DNA of 64,000 bases from Fortiea sp. LEGE XX443 (GCF_015206815.1 NZ_JADEXZ010000011.1:1-64000), one strand, 5' to 3'. Positions 18,945 to 29,328 are shown, counted from the first letter of the stretch. Notes: generated by a model from the sequence alone, not told the origin. Translations and numbers: made by a program.

Positions 18945-18977
18945 CACTCAGCACTCAGCACTCAGCACTCAGCACTC
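18945..18977. repeat. Heptad tandem repeat (CACTCAG) in the psaA-psaB spacer
   Basis: Four exact copies of CACTCAG plus CACTC. Short tandemly repeated heptamers are typical of heterocystous cyanobacteria. The same heptad occurs inside recF at about 54371-54386. Confidence 0.85.
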
Positions 18978-18991
18978 TAAACAACTGATTG

Positions 18992-21250
18992 CTATCCTAC
19001 TGAAAGAATGTGTGCGTGGAAGAATGCCCAGGTGGTAGCAATTCCTCCTAAGAGGTAGTGAGCGACACCAACTGCCCGACCTTGAGTGATGCTCAAAGCG
19101 CGTGGTTGGATTGCTGGTGCTACCTTCAGTTTATTATGAGCCCAAACGATGGACTCAATTAGTTCTTGCCAGTAGCCGCGACCACTGAACAGGAACATTA
19201 AGCTGAATGCCCAAACAAAGTGAGCGCCTAAGAACATGAGTCCATAAGCAGACAGCGCACTTCCGTAGGAGTTGATTACTTGTGAAGCTTGCGCCCACAA
19301 GAAGTCACGCAACCAGCCGTTGATCGTGATGGCACTTTGGGCAAAGTTACCACCAGTAATATGAGACACATTACCTGCTGCGTCTACTGTTCCCCAAACA
19401 TCAGATTGCATCTTCCAACTGAAGTGGAAAATCACAATTGACAAGGAGTTATACATCCAGAACAATCCGAGGAACACATGATCCCAACCGGAAACTTGGC
19501 AAGTACCGCCACGGCCTGGCCCGTCGCAAGGGAAGCGGAAGCCTAAGTTTGCCTTATCAGGGATCAGGCGAGAGCTGCGAGCGAACAGTACGCCCTTCAG
19601 CAGAATTAGAACTGTAACGTGAATGGTAAAGGCATGTATGTGGTGAATCAGGAAGTCCGCTGTACCCAAAGCAATGGGCATCATTGCGACTTTGCCACCT
19701 ACTGCTAACACACCACCACCAAAGGCATAGCTAACTGGCTCTAATGCGTTAGGCGCTGTACCACCAGGTGCTAGGGTATGCAGGTTCTGCACCCACTGAG
19801 CAAATACTGGTTGCAGCTGAATTGCTGTGTCGGAGAACATGTCTTGGGGACGGCCCAAGGCACGCATGGTGTCGTTGTGGATGTAGAGACCAAAGCTATG
19901 GAAGCCGAGGAAAATACAAACCCAGTTCAGGTGAGAGATAATTGCATCCCGGTGACGAATCACTCGATCCAGAACGTTGTTTTGGTTAACAACAGGATCG
20001 TAATCTCGCACCATAAAGATGGCAGCGTGAGCAGCACCACCAACAATCAAGAATCCACCGATCCAAATATGGTGTGTGAAGATACACAACTGTGTGGCGT
20101 AATCAGTTGCCAAATAAGGATAGGGGGGCATCGCGTACATGTGGTGCGCGATGATGATGGTCAGTGAACCCAAGAAAGCAAGGTTAGTTGCTAATTGAGC
20201 GTGCCAGGATGTGGTCATGTTTTCGTAGAGACCTTTATGACCTTCTCCTGTGAAGGGGCCTTTGTGGTTCTCTAGAATTTCTTTCATGCTGTGACCAATG
20301 CCCCAGTTGGTGCGGTATTGGTGACCAGCAATAATGAATAATACTGCGATCGCTAAGTGGTGATGAGCAATATCAGTCATCCACAACCCACCGGTGACTG
20401 GGTTTAAACCGCCCTTGAAGGTTAAGAAGTCAGCGTACTGACCCCAATTCAAGGTGAAGAAAGGTGTTAAACCACTGGCAAAACCAGGGAATAAGTCAAT
20501 CAACAGGTCTTTGTTCAAGATGAACTCATGGGGCAAGGGGATATCTTTAACAGCAACCCCTGCATCCATTAGCTTGTTGATTGGCGCGGAGACGTGAATC
20601 AAGTGACCAGCCCATCCCAAGGAACCACAACCCAGCAATACTGCCAAGTGGTGATTCATCATGGATTCCACATTCTGGAACCATTCCAGTTTGGGAGCGC
20701 GCTTGTGGTAGTGGAACCAACCAGCGAACAGGAACAAGCCTGCTAGTACTAAGCCGCCAATGGCAGTGCAGTAAAGCTGGAAGGAGTTGGTGATACCCCA
20801 GCCACGCCATACTTGGAACAAGCCAGAGGTGATTTGAATGCCGTGGAATCCACCACCGACATCACCATTCAAAATGTCTTGCCCCACAATCGGCCAAACG
20901 ACTTGAGCGCTGGGTCTTACACCCAACGGGTCGCTTAACCAGGCTTCGTAGTTAGAAAACTTCGCGCCGTGGAATATCATCCCGCTTAACCAGATTGTCA
21001 CTACAGCCAGATGACCGAAGTGAGCCGCAAATATTTTGCGAGAGATGTCTTCTAAATCGCTTGTATGTGTATCAAAATCGTGGGCGAGGGCGTGGAGGTT
21101 CCAAATCCAGGTGGTGGTTTTTGGGCCTCTGGCTAGAGATCTGTCGAAGTGTCCTGGTTGCGCCCATTTTTCAAATGAGGTAGGTACCGGGTCATTATCG
21201 ACTATCACTCTTGCTTTCTTTTCCTCTCGCTCCGGAGGACTAATCGTCAT
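18992..21250 (-). CDS. psaA: Photosystem I P700 apoprotein A1
   Basis: 752 residues, full length. Begins [20 protein letters not shown] and carries the Fx-binding loop [12 protein letters not shown], identical to that of PsaB. Partner of PsaB in the photosystem I core. A strong ribosome binding site (AGGAGGT) precedes the ATG by 4 bases. The AT-rich leader of about 500 bases upstream separates it from a divergent lipoprotein gene. Confidence 0.98.
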   Translation of the reverse strand: MTISPPEREEKKARVIVDNDPVPTSFEKWAQPGHFDRSLARGPKTTTWIWNLHALAHDFDTHTSDLEDISRKIFAAHFGHLAVVTIWLSGMIFHGAKFSNYEAWLSDPLGVRPSAQVVWPIVGQDILNGDVGGGFHGIQITSGLFQVWRGWGITNSFQLYCTAIGGLVLAGLFLFAGWFHYHKRAPKLEWFQNVESMMNHHLAVLLGCGSLGWAGHLIHVSAPINKLMDAGVAVKDIPLPHEFILNKDLLIDLFPGFASGLTPFFTLNWGQYADFLTFKGGLNPVTGGLWMTDIAHHHLAIAVLFIIAGHQYRTNWGIGHSMKEILENHKGPFTGEGHKGLYENMTTSWHAQLATNLAFLGSLTIIIAHHMYAMPPYPYLATDYATQLCIFTHHIWIGGFLIVGGAAHAAIFMVRDYDPVVNQNNVLDRVIRHRDAIISHLNWVCIFLGFHSFGLYIHNDTMRALGRPQDMFSDTAIQLQPVFAQWVQNLHTLAPGGTAPNALEPVSYAFGGGVLAVGGKVAMMPIALGTADFLIHHIHAFTIHVTVLILLKGVLFARSSRLIPDKANLGFRFPCDGPGRGGTCQVSGWDHVFLGLFWMYNSLSIVIFHFSWKMQSDVWGTVDAAGNVSHITGGNFAQSAITINGWLRDFLWAQASQVINSYGSALSAYGLMFLGAHFVWAFSLMFLFSGRGYWQELIESIVWAHNKLKVAPAIQPRALSITQGRAVGVAHYLLGGIATTWAFFHAHILSVG

Positions 21251-21766
21251 TCGACCTCCTCTCGTGATAAGGATTGAGGAATCATGAAATCACAAATTTG
21301 TCTTGAGTCGCTTCCTCTAGTAGAGTAACCGGAGCAGCGATGAAGACGCTATGTGGAAGTTTGTTTCTGTTGAATTATAGAGTCTTCACTTGTACATTGT
21401 TGGAGAGAATTTAACAATAATTCAAAATCGCCAGATTATTTGTCTGATCTGACTTTTAACTTTAAACTCCTGGTCAAAAAGTCAATACTTTATTCATTTA
21501 ATTTACAAAGAATAACAATTCGTTAAATTTATGATTAATAGGTATAATGCTTACCAATTAATATTCTTACCTTTAGTCATACGTAGTTTTTGCTAAGAGA
21601 CTAAGACTCCTGTTAACGAAAATTGTAAAAAATATTACTACCTCCTAGCAACTTAAAAAATACATCGTAACTGAGTAAAATTTCATCTTTTAGGCTATGG
21701 TGTCCGATGGAGAGATTAAGTCAAAATAATCTTGCAGTTTTTGCAGACCATAACCGGGTGTAAGGC
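21251..21766. promoter_or_regulatory. Divergent promoter region of psaA and the lipoprotein gene
   Basis: A 516-base AT-rich spacer without coding frames. On the minus strand a TATAAT box lies at 21375-21380, about 125 bases before psaA, without a good TTGACA partner. On the plus strand TATAAT lies at 21543-21548, facing the lipoprotein gene. Both are read by eye and untested; light-responsive control of psaAB is known in cyanobacteria but no regulator site could be assigned with certainty. Confidence 0.35.
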
Positions 21767-21817
21767 ATGAATTGGTGGTATGTGAAGGCTTTAAAACGAA
21801 TCCTCCTCAGGAGTTTT

Positions 21818-23167
21818 ATGATTTTAAAGTGGTTAATAATACTAGTTTTAGTCTTGAATTTAAGCAGTTGTGCGGAGAAAGCTGTCAGTCAAGATGTACC
21901 TGTTAGCTATACCGAAAAATATCAACCGATTTCTCAGCAATTTACTGAAGTTGCTCCACCAGAGGTAATTCAAGAACTGCGTTCAACCTTAGAAGTTTAC
22001 CGCCCTCAGGTGACTATAGTCACGCCTCAAGCCAATGAAATCCTGCAAAACACTATAGTTACAGTTCGCCTTCAAGTAAAAGATTTACCCATATTTAAAG
22101 ATCCAAAATTTGAATTAGGCCCTCATCTCCATGTAATTTTAGACAATCAGCCTTACATACCCGTGTATGATTTAAATCAACCCTTGGTTTTGTCTGATTT
22201 ATCTCCAGGTACACACACTTTACGGGTGTTTGCTTCTCGTCCTTGGCATGAAAGCTTTAAGAATGAAGGCGCTTATGCTCAGACAACATTTCACGTTTTT
22301 ACTAAAACTGATGATTACAGCCCTGATTCTAGCTTGCCTCTGCTAACTTACAGCCGTCCACAAGGTAGTTATGGCGCTGAACCAATTTTACTGGATTTTT
22401 ACTTAACTAATGCGCCATTACGTCTAGGTGCTAAAGATAATGCCAATGACCCTTTCAGTGATTGGCGTATCCGTTGCACAATTAATGGTGAAAGCTTTGT
22501 TTTCGATCGCTGGCAAGCAGTTTACCTCAAAGGCTTCATCCCAGGAAATAACTGGGTCAAACTAGAATTCTTGGATAACCAAGGTAACGCCGTTAAAAAT
22601 GCCTTCAACACTACTGTCAGATTAGTTAGCTATCAACCGAAGGGTAAAGATACACTTTCCAGAATTATCAGAGGTGAACTTAAGGCGGATGAAGTACGCA
22701 GCATTGTCGATCAAAGTTATACCGCCAAGCCACCAGTTCCTAAACCACAGCCACAAGAAGAACAACCAATTCCAGAACCAGAAGTTCCAGAGGTAATTCA
22801 ACCACAACCGACTGAGTTACCACAGTCACAGGTGACACCAACACCTCAAGCCACTGAGTCACCAGAACCCAAAGTTATTGAATCTCCTACATCGGAACCT
22901 CAGCCACAGGTGACACCTACACCTCAAGCCACTGAGTCACCAGAACCCAAAGTTATTGAATCTCCTACATCGGAACCTCAGCCACAGGTGACACCTACAC
23001 CTCAAGCTGAAGAAGTCCCCGAAAAACAAAAACCCCAACCATTAAAATCAAGGCTTGGTAAATATTTTCAACGTCCTCCGCGTCCAACATCTTTACCTGT
23101 AACGGAACCACAGCCAGAAGTTACACCAACACCTCAAGAGACTAAATTACCTAAACAACAAATGTAA
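21818..23167 (+). CDS. Proline-rich lipoprotein with tandem repeats
   Basis: 449 residues from ATG 21818, chosen because AGGAG lies just before it and because MILKWLIILVLVLNLSSC then forms an ideal lipoprotein signal with Cys18. An upstream ATG at 21767 in the same frame would add 17 residues. The folded part (about 40-290) has an Ig-like look with THTLRVFASRPWHESFKNEG and is shared, as I recall, by conserved cyanobacterial proteins of unknown function. The C-terminal 150 residues are Pro/Glu/Thr-rich and contain two exact 26-residue repeats and a third partial one. Likely outer-membrane or periplasmic; function unknown. Confidence 0.65.
   Translation: MILKWLIILVLVLNLSSCAEKAVSQDVPVSYTEKYQPISQQFTEVAPPEVIQELRSTLEVYRPQVTIVTPQANEILQNTIVTVRLQVKDLPIFKDPKFELGPHLHVILDNQPYIPVYDLNQPLVLSDLSPGTHTLRVFASRPWHESFKNEGAYAQTTFHVFTKTDDYSPDSSLPLLTYSRPQGSYGAEPILLDFYLTNAPLRLGAKDNANDPFSDWRIRCTINGESFVFDRWQAVYLKGFIPGNNWVKLEFLDNQGNAVKNAFNTTVRLVSYQPKGKDTLSRIIRGELKADEVRSIVDQSYTAKPPVPKPQPQEEQPIPEPEVPEVIQPQPTELPQSQVTPTPQATESPEPKVIESPTSEPQPQVTPTPQATESPEPKVIESPTSEPQPQVTPTPQAEEVPEKQKPQPLKSRLGKYFQRPPRPTSLPVTEPQPEVTPTPQETKLPKQQM
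22827..23006 (+). repeat. 78-bp coding tandem repeat
   Basis: Copies at 22827-22904 and 22905-22982 differ by one base (ACACCAACA versus ACACCTACA); a partial third copy runs to about 23006. Each encodes 26 residues starting QVTPTPQATESPEPK. Near identity indicates recent, in-frame expansion. Confidence 0.9.
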
Positions 23168-23179
23168 CCGCTTGTTGGG

Positions 23180-24094
23180 TTAAAAGATGCTCAAGTCTAA
23201 TTTTTGCGCTAGTGTTTCGACAAAAGCGATCGCAGCTACGGGATTTCCCACTGTATCCAATGCCGGACTGTAGCAAGCGATCGCACCTGCGTTTGGTACT
23301 ATGGCTAAAAGTCCACCAGCAATACCTGATTTCATTGGTAGACCAATCTTGACAGCGAACTTAGCCGAGGCTTGGTAAAGTCCACACATCGACATCACAG
23401 CATTAACTATCCGACGATGCTGTAAAGTATCACCATAAGCTAAGACTTTTCCTAACAAAGCTAAATCTTCAACTGTCCCCGACAAACAGCACATTTGCTC
23501 GTAAGTGTCAAGGGCTATTTCTAAATTTTCGAGCCGATTTTTTTGCGCTAGATAATTTGCGATCGCTTGGTTAGCTGGTGAACGAGATGCGCGTACTGAA
23601 GCCAGGATAGTTTCATCAAGAAATAGTTGGGAACCTGTTAGCTGGTTTAACCATTGACATAAGTTGTGAGTGCGATCGCCAGCCGTCTTTCCAGGTAATT
23701 TATCAGCTAGGGTAATTGCACCACTATTAATCATGGGATTACGAGGATGTCCACCATCAGCAATCAATTGATCTAAAGAATTGAAAGCAGCATCTGACGG
23801 TTCAACCCCAATCCATTGCAAAACTGTATCTATTCCTAAATTTTCCAGCAGATACAGAAACGAAAATGATTTGATCACACTCATTAAGGGAAATACACAA
23901 GCTGTATCTCCTAAACTGTAAGTTTGTCCAGATACACAGCAGATATGAACAGCAAAACAACTGGGGTTAGCTAAAGCTAATTGCGGAATGCGATCGCACA
24001 CTTTTCCTTGGTCAACCTGAAGTGTGGCTTGCTGTATGTAATCTAATAATTCAGTATTGGTTAATCTTGTAAGTAATTTCAACAGTAATGCCAC
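23180..24094 (-). CDS. glsA: Glutaminase A (beta-lactamase-fold glutaminase)
   Basis: 304 residues, the expected length. It hydrolyses glutamine to glutamate and ammonia. The catalytic Ser-x-x-Lys is MSVIK (Ser72, Lys75), followed by the family motifs PRNPMINSGAI (Asn/Gly-rich, about 115-125), and MKSGIAGGLLA near the C-terminus. Convergent with the lipoprotein gene, only 12 bases apart. Confidence 0.9.
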   Translation of the reverse strand: MALLLKLLTRLTNTELLDYIQQATLQVDQGKVCDRIPQLALANPSCFAVHICCVSGQTYSLGDTACVFPLMSVIKSFSFLYLLENLGIDTVLQWIGVEPSDAAFNSLDQLIADGGHPRNPMINSGAITLADKLPGKTAGDRTHNLCQWLNQLTGSQLFLDETILASVRASRSPANQAIANYLAQKNRLENLEIALDTYEQMCCLSGTVEDLALLGKVLAYGDTLQHRRIVNAVMSMCGLYQASAKFAVKIGLPMKSGIAGGLLAIVPNAGAIACYSPALDTVGNPVAAIAFVETLAQKLDLSIF

Positions 24095-24443
24095 TCAGAG
24101 GTTTTTTTAGCAAGGTAAAAAATACCTGACTAATGATCGCACTTTCATCAACTCTGCTCAAGAACACTGCACTCATCATTCATTTGCTGTTTTCATTCCC
24201 GTGAGGAGTAAGTGGTTTAAAACCCAACACTTACTTACAGAAAGCTCACCAAATAAGGCTTACAGAACTGTAAAACTGCTTGGGCTGCCCACTTCTCCAT
24301 GATGCCATTACCCATTCTCTCTTCTAAACACTATACTTATCAAGCTTTTCACTCTGATGTTAAGTCTCTTGCTTATTTGTTAAGAAAGATTTGGGTAATG
24401 GATAGGTTTTATAAACGGGGGAGTGTCAACTCCCTCACCCAGA

Positions 24444-25283
24444 CTACAAGCTAGGTGGTAAAATCACGTTGTCGATCGCATGAATTACACCATTACTGCC
24501 TTGAATATCTGCCTGAATTACTTTGCCATCGTTGATTACTACGCCACTGCCACCAACTTTCACCATAATCGGATCTCCTTGCAAACTGGTTACTTGACCA
24601 GATTTTAAATCTGAGGACAATACTTTGCCGGATACTACATGGTAAGTCAATATTTTCACCAATACTTCTTTATTCTCTGGCTTCAACAAGTCTTTTAAGG
24701 CATCTTGGGGCAGTTTTGCAAAAGCCGCATCAGTGGGTGCAAAAATGGTGAAAGGCCCTGCACCTTTTAAAGTTTCTGTCAACCCGGCAGCTTTCAAAGC
24801 TTGGGTAAGTATTTTAAAAGAACTATTTGATTCTGCCAGCGTTACAACGTTCTGCTTTTGATTGCTTGTTCCTGTGGTTGGTACTTCTGTTGTCGGTTTG
24901 CTTGGTGTTTCGGCTGGTGGAGTGACGGGGGTAGGTACAGTTTCACTAGGCGTAGCCTGACTACCACGGTTGTAAGGAGGCTCGTTAAAAATGCTTGGAC
25001 TGGGGTTTAACCCTCTGTTTCTGGGTTTTTGAGCTACTAAATTTTTGTTGGAAACGTTGTTTTTATTTGTGGCGATCGCCAAAGGCGCACGGTCTTCTAC
25101 AGATGTGTAACTAGCATTTGCGAGAACTCTTTGACTCCTGTTGTAGTAAGCTTCGCGGAAAATACTAGGGTTAGGATTTAGGACTTCTTTGGCTTGTGAT
25201 GGTAAAGTAACAAAGAGACTCATCCCTACTACTCCCGCCATACCTGCCAAGTTAGTCAATAACTTGCTATAATTTCCCTTCAT
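24444..25283 (-). CDS. Secreted fasciclin (FAS1) domain protein
   Basis: 279 residues. N-terminal signal-like segment (LAGMAGVVGMSLFVTLPSQA), then two copies of a 15-residue motif (LNPNPSIFREAYYNR and LNPSPSIFNEPPYNR), a Pro/Thr-rich linker (about 110-145), and one FAS1 domain (about 146-279) with FTIFAPTDAAFAKLP and a VIHAIDNVILPP end. FAS1 domains mediate adhesion or matrix binding outside the cell. Single gene, followed by 349 bases holding a short GTAAGTG/CACTTAC hairpin (24208-24234) before glsA. Confidence 0.85.
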   Translation of the reverse strand: MKGNYSKLLTNLAGMAGVVGMSLFVTLPSQAKEVLNPNPSIFREAYYNRSQRVLANASYTSVEDRAPLAIATNKNNVSNKNLVAQKPRNRGLNPSPSIFNEPPYNRGSQATPSETVPTPVTPPAETPSKPTTEVPTTGTSNQKQNVVTLAESNSSFKILTQALKAAGLTETLKGAGPFTIFAPTDAAFAKLPQDALKDLLKPENKEVLVKILTYHVVSGKVLSSDLKSGQVTSLQGDPIMVKVGGSGVVINDGKVIQADIQGSNGVIHAIDNVILPPSL

Positions 25284-25502
25284 AAATTTTGTTTGTTTTG
25301 GTTTGGCATAGTTTACATAAAGACTTATAACATTTCACAACACCTAAAAGCCAACTACGGAAGTAATATTTTTAAGATAAATTTCACTTTTGTGTGGGGA
25401 TAAATTATTAGTAAATGAATATAGAAATAGCAGAATCCCTTAAAATAAGAGTATAAAAATGCTCTGGGAAAATTTAGAATAAAACAGCTTTAAATTCCAG
25501 AA

Positions 25503-25697
25503 ATGGATATTACCCTCGCAATGCTACTTGATGAAGTAACAAAGACTCACAGCGCAATTATTATCACTCCCAATGGTAAGCTGATTGCACTTACTGTACC
25601 TTGTGAAAGCATATCTTTATCAGCACATAATTATCCATTACAAGGAATGCAGATTATTTTTGCTCAAGATTTTGGCGAACCCATACCGGAAGTTTAG
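25503..25697 (+). CDS. Small Phd/YefM-like antitoxin, toxin partner decayed
   Basis: 64 residues. The pattern IIITPNGKLIALTVP matches the 'ITxNGxPVAxLVP' core of Phd-type antitoxins, and the C-terminal AQDFGEPIPEV resembles their toxin-binding tail (DF.EPL..). The usual next gene is a VapC/PIN toxin, and a PIN remnant indeed follows at 25754. Divergent from classical members, so the assignment is moderate. Confidence 0.5.
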   Translation: MDITLAMLLDEVTKTHSAIIITPNGKLIALTVPCESISLSAHNYPLQGMQIIFAQDFGEPIPEV

Positions 25698-25753
25698 TAA
25701 GTATTAGAAAAAAGTTTTTATCTTTTTTAGATTGTGTTGCCCGTACTCAGTAA

Positions 25754-25879
25754 CCAGATAGTTTTCATAAAGATCCATTTGATAGAATTTTAGTTGCGAT
25801 CGCCAGGCGGGATGAAGTTATTTTGGTAACTTGTGATGCCAGAATAATTAACTATCCTCATGCTAAAACTATTTGGTAA
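25754..25879 (+). pseudogene. C-terminal remnant of a PIN-domain (VapC) toxin
   Basis: The frame reads PDSFHKDPFDRILVAIAR, then RDEVILVTCDARIINYPHAK, ending TIW and stop. HKDPFDR and a final Asp-containing strand ending in KTIW are diagnostic of the last third of type II PIN toxins. A stop codon lies directly upstream (25751) and the N-terminal two thirds are missing, so no active toxin can be made. Confidence 0.75.
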
Positions 25880-26071
25880 TTCGCTTGTTTCTCAATCTGA
25901 TTGGTGTTGTAGTACTTAGTCTTTAGCTAATTTGATAAATATCTAATTTGATCAACAATCGCTACTTAGAGCAATATTTCCAAAATAAATTTTATTTTGA
26001 TTTGTAAAATTTTGTGAAAGTGAAGATAAAATTAGATAGTTATTTTCTAACTCAGTAATCAGGTATAGAAT

Positions 26072-26863
26072 ATGCTGGAATTATACCAATGGGAACTGTC
26101 TCAATACTCAGAAAAAGTCAGGCTGATCTTAGATTATAAAGGTTTGGAGTACCGCAAAATTGAAGTCACTCCTGGTATAGGACAAATAGAACTATTTCGC
26201 CTCACTGGTCAAAAACAAGTGCCAGTATTAAAGGATGGTCATAAATATATTGCAGATTCCACAGAAATAGCTAAGTATTTAGACTTAAAATATCCTGAGC
26301 GGCCACTAATACCACAAGATCCAAAACAAAAAGGTCTAACTTTATTAATCGAAGAATGGGCAGATGAATCAATCGGTATTAAAGGTAGAAAAGCTCTGTT
26401 TGCTGCTATCAGTCAGGATCAAAACTTTCGTAAATCCTTATTACCCACATCAACACCAGACATCTTCCGCAATTTAGTAGAAGGAGTACCTGGTGATATT
26501 TTGACAGTATTAGGGCTAGGTGTAGGCTATAGTCCAGACGTAATTAAATCAGCGATCGCTGATTTAAAGCAAGACCTAGAAGCACTAACTTTATTATTGG
26601 CAGATAGTCCCTATCTCACAGGGGATGAACCGACTTTAGCAGACTTAGCCGTGGCAGGTTTATCCATATTGTTAAAGTTCCCCTTAGAACCCTATCTAGA
26701 TTTACCCGCAGGTATCAGAGGTAAAGGAGTGCCTTCTCTAGCAGATAACCCTGATTATCAACTATTCTTTGAATGGCGCGATCGCCTCTATGCTCAATTT
26801 CGCAAACCACTAATCGGCGCATCTCCAGTCGGTACAGCACCAACTTCAATTCAGATAGATTAG
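26072..26863 (+). CDS. Glutathione S-transferase family protein
   Basis: 263 residues with an N-terminal thioredoxin-like domain (residues 1-75: LYQWELSQYSEKVRLILDYKGLEY, QKQVPVLKDG and DSTEIAKYLD) and an all-helical C-terminal domain with DEPTLADLAVAG. It probably conjugates or reduces with glutathione in the cytoplasm; substrate unknown. The C-terminal domain is longer than in small GSTs. A GTATGAA heptad run follows the stop codon. Confidence 0.85.
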   Translation: MLELYQWELSQYSEKVRLILDYKGLEYRKIEVTPGIGQIELFRLTGQKQVPVLKDGHKYIADSTEIAKYLDLKYPERPLIPQDPKQKGLTLLIEEWADESIGIKGRKALFAAISQDQNFRKSLLPTSTPDIFRNLVEGVPGDILTVLGLGVGYSPDVIKSAIADLKQDLEALTLLLADSPYLTGDEPTLADLAVAGLSILLKFPLEPYLDLPAGIRGKGVPSLADNPDYQLFFEWRDRLYAQFRKPLIGASPVGTAPTSIQID

Positions 26864-26865
26864 TG

Positions 26866-26897
26866 TGAAGTATGAAGTATGAAGTATGAAGTGTGAA
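26866..26897. repeat. Heptad tandem repeat (TGAAGTA)
   Basis: Four to five head-to-tail copies of TGAAGTA/TGAAGTG between the GST and HerA-like genes; the same motif family recurs at about 28670 and 31560. Confidence 0.75.
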
Positions 26898-26929
26898 ATT
26901 TCATCGTTCTGCCTTCTGACTATTAACAA

Positions 26930-28669
26930 ATGACAAATGACAAACTAGTAAACCCATTAGGTTCGGTAATCCAAGGCTCACTAACTGGGGGATTAGAAGT
27001 AAGACTACACCCGGATATTTCTGTAGAAGATATGCGGGTGGGTAAGTTTTTAGTTGTCCAAGGGATGCGATCGCGGTTTTTCTGTATGCTGACAGATGTA
27101 TCCCTTGGAACTGCTAACGCCAGAATTATTGCTAATCCGCCGAGTTGGGAAGACACTTTTTTACGAGATGTTTTAGCTGGAAGTGGTACATACGGTACGA
27201 TCGCCTTAGCACCGATGTTGATGTTTACCCCCGAATCTAATGAATCTTTCTCATCAACTAACGGTAAATCTGTAAACCCCTTCGTCCCATCCAATACGAG
27301 TTTGGCATCATTGCAACCCCAAACTAGTACTACGATGGAATTGCTACCAGTAAAAACTATTCCCAGTCACTTTAGTCAAGTTTTCGATGCGAGTGAAGAA
27401 GATTTTCGCCGCGTGTTCGGTTGGGAAGATGATATACATAGAAAGAATTTTGCGATCGGTAAACCATTAGATATGGATGTACCAGTGTGCATCGATTTAA
27501 ATCGGTTTGTTGAACGCAGCAATGGCGTTTTTGGTAAATCTGGAACAGGTAAATCCTTTCTCACCCGCTTACTTTTGGCTGGTGTCATTCGCAAAAATGC
27601 GGCGGTGAACTTAATTTTTGACATGCACTCAGAATACGGCTGGGAAGCTGTAGCCGAAGGAAAAAATGTCAACACCGTCAAAGGCTTAAAGCAATTATTC
27701 CCTGGTAAAGTCGAAGTTTACACCCTCGATCCCGAATCAACTAAGCGCCGGGGTGTGCGCGATTCCCACGAACTCTATTTGAGTTACGAACAAATCGAAG
27801 TTGAAGATATTAAGTTATGTAGCCGCGATTTAGGACTTTCGGAAGCAGCGTTAGATAACGCCAACATTCTCTACAGCGAATTCAACAAAGCTTGGATTGT
27901 CCAACTGCTGAACATGACGAATGAAGAAATCGAGATGTTCTGTGAAGAGAAGCGGGGACACAAAGGCTCGATTATGGCCTTGCAACGCAAACTCTTACGC
28001 CTAGACGGTTTGAAGTACATGCGGGCGGTTTGCCCCCAAAACTACATTAATAAAATCTTACAATCTTTGGAAGCTGGGAAGAATGTAGTGGTAGAATTTG
28101 GTTCCCAGTCGAATATGCTCTCTTATATGTTGGTGACAAATATGATCACCAGACGGATTCACGAGCATTATGTCAGAAAAGCCGATAAGTTCTTGCAGAG
28201 CAAAAACCCCAACGATCGCCCCACACCATTAATGATTACTATTGAAGAGGCGCATCGTTTTCTTGATCCAGCCATTGTCCAAAGTACCATCTTTGGGACG
28301 ATCGCCAGGGAACTTAGGAAATATTTCGTAACGTTGTTAGTAGTTGATCAACGCCCATCGGGTATAGATAATGAAGTTATGTCCCAGATTGGTACTCGGA
28401 TCACCGCTTTACTTAACGACGAAAAAGACATTGATGCAATTTTTACAGGTGTATCTGGTGCAGGTGGGCTGCGATCGGTACTGTCTAAGTTAGATTCTAA
28501 ACAACAAGCCTTGATTTTAGGTCATGCTGTTCCTATGCCAGTAGTCGTTCGGACTCGTCCTTATGATGCAACATTCTACGCTGAAATTGGTGATACAGCT
28601 TGGGAAGAAAAGCCAAACGAAGAAGTATTTGCTGCTGCGGACTTAGCCAAAGCCGACTTAGGATTTTAA
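26930..28669 (+). CDS. HerA-like ATPase (DUF87/HAS-barrel)
   Basis: 579 residues. An N-terminal beta-rich HAS-barrel-like domain (about 10-100), a linker rich in Ser/Thr, then a FtsK/HerA-type ATPase: Walker A GKSGTGKS (202-209), Walker B LMITIEEAH (about 425-433) and a conserved VVDQRPSGID sensor region. HerA-like ATPases translocate DNA as hexamers, often with the NurA nuclease; no NurA is adjacent here. The DNA preceding the start repeats ATGACAAATGACAA, so the true start among nearby codons is uncertain. Confidence 0.85.
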   Translation: MTNDKLVNPLGSVIQGSLTGGLEVRLHPDISVEDMRVGKFLVVQGMRSRFFCMLTDVSLGTANARIIANPPSWEDTFLRDVLAGSGTYGTIALAPMLMFTPESNESFSSTNGKSVNPFVPSNTSLASLQPQTSTTMELLPVKTIPSHFSQVFDASEEDFRRVFGWEDDIHRKNFAIGKPLDMDVPVCIDLNRFVERSNGVFGKSGTGKSFLTRLLLAGVIRKNAAVNLIFDMHSEYGWEAVAEGKNVNTVKGLKQLFPGKVEVYTLDPESTKRRGVRDSHELYLSYEQIEVEDIKLCSRDLGLSEAALDNANILYSEFNKAWIVQLLNMTNEEIEMFCEEKRGHKGSIMALQRKLLRLDGLKYMRAVCPQNYINKILQSLEAGKNVVVEFGSQSNMLSYMLVTNMITRRIHEHYVRKADKFLQSKNPNDRPTPLMITIEEAHRFLDPAIVQSTIFGTIARELRKYFVTLLVVDQRPSGIDNEVMSQIGTRITALLNDEKDIDAIFTGVSGAGGLRSVLSKLDSKQQALILGHAVPMPVVVRTRPYDATFYAEIGDTAWEEKPNEEVFAAADLAKADLGF

Positions 28670-29328
28670 TAAGTATGAAAGACGCAAAGCGTCTCATCTT
28701 TCAGACTTCATACTAGCCTGCGGCAAGCCGCTGCGCGTCTACACACTTCAGACTTTATTCGTAACATCCCTCCAGAAATTATGCCCAGAGGGTTCGGTTT
28801 TCTCCCTACCGATAGGCAACAGAAGAGGGGGTTTTGCCGTCAATATAGATATAGTAAGCGCTCTAAGGAAGTTATCTTTTTTTGGTAAATAAACCGTTTT
28901 GTACTATAATTTTAAATTTTTCTAGGCCACTTTACTATCCACCTAATTTGTTCTAATATAAAAGAAAGTAAAACTCATACCGACTTCGGATTTACCAGTT
29001 GCCGATCGCAACTGAAGATAGAGAAGAATTTTTGAAAACAAGCCAGTGTGTTTTTGACAGACTCAAAGAATTAGGAAGGGTAGGAGGGAACCTATCTTAG
29101 GGACTCGTCTTCTGGAAACTAAAGTATATGAACTGATTATTTTAAATAGCCGTCATGAACTGTTTACGCCAGAACGAAGAGGGAGGAAGCTGGAGAGCAG
29201 GGGAAACGAACTTCTTAGCACCCAAGCCCCATGAGCCTCTGACGTTCAGTGTTTGATAGATAGCCTTTCCTAAGTTCTCTTAGTTATTAAAGATTCACTG
29301 TGTTTACGGAGTAGAGGACAACGCACCA
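28670..29328. other. Long leader region of the sigma factor gene
   Basis: 659 bases without a coding frame. The first 90 bases hold repeat material (GACGCAAAGCGTC palindrome; GCAAGCCGCTGCGCGTC). The rest may be a long 5' untranslated leader; no promoter box is clear enough to assign. Confidence 0.5.

Noticed and set aside
16724-21287. Several antisense frames inside psaA and psaB
   Set aside because: Shadows of strongly biased, highly expressed genes; none has protein-like features.
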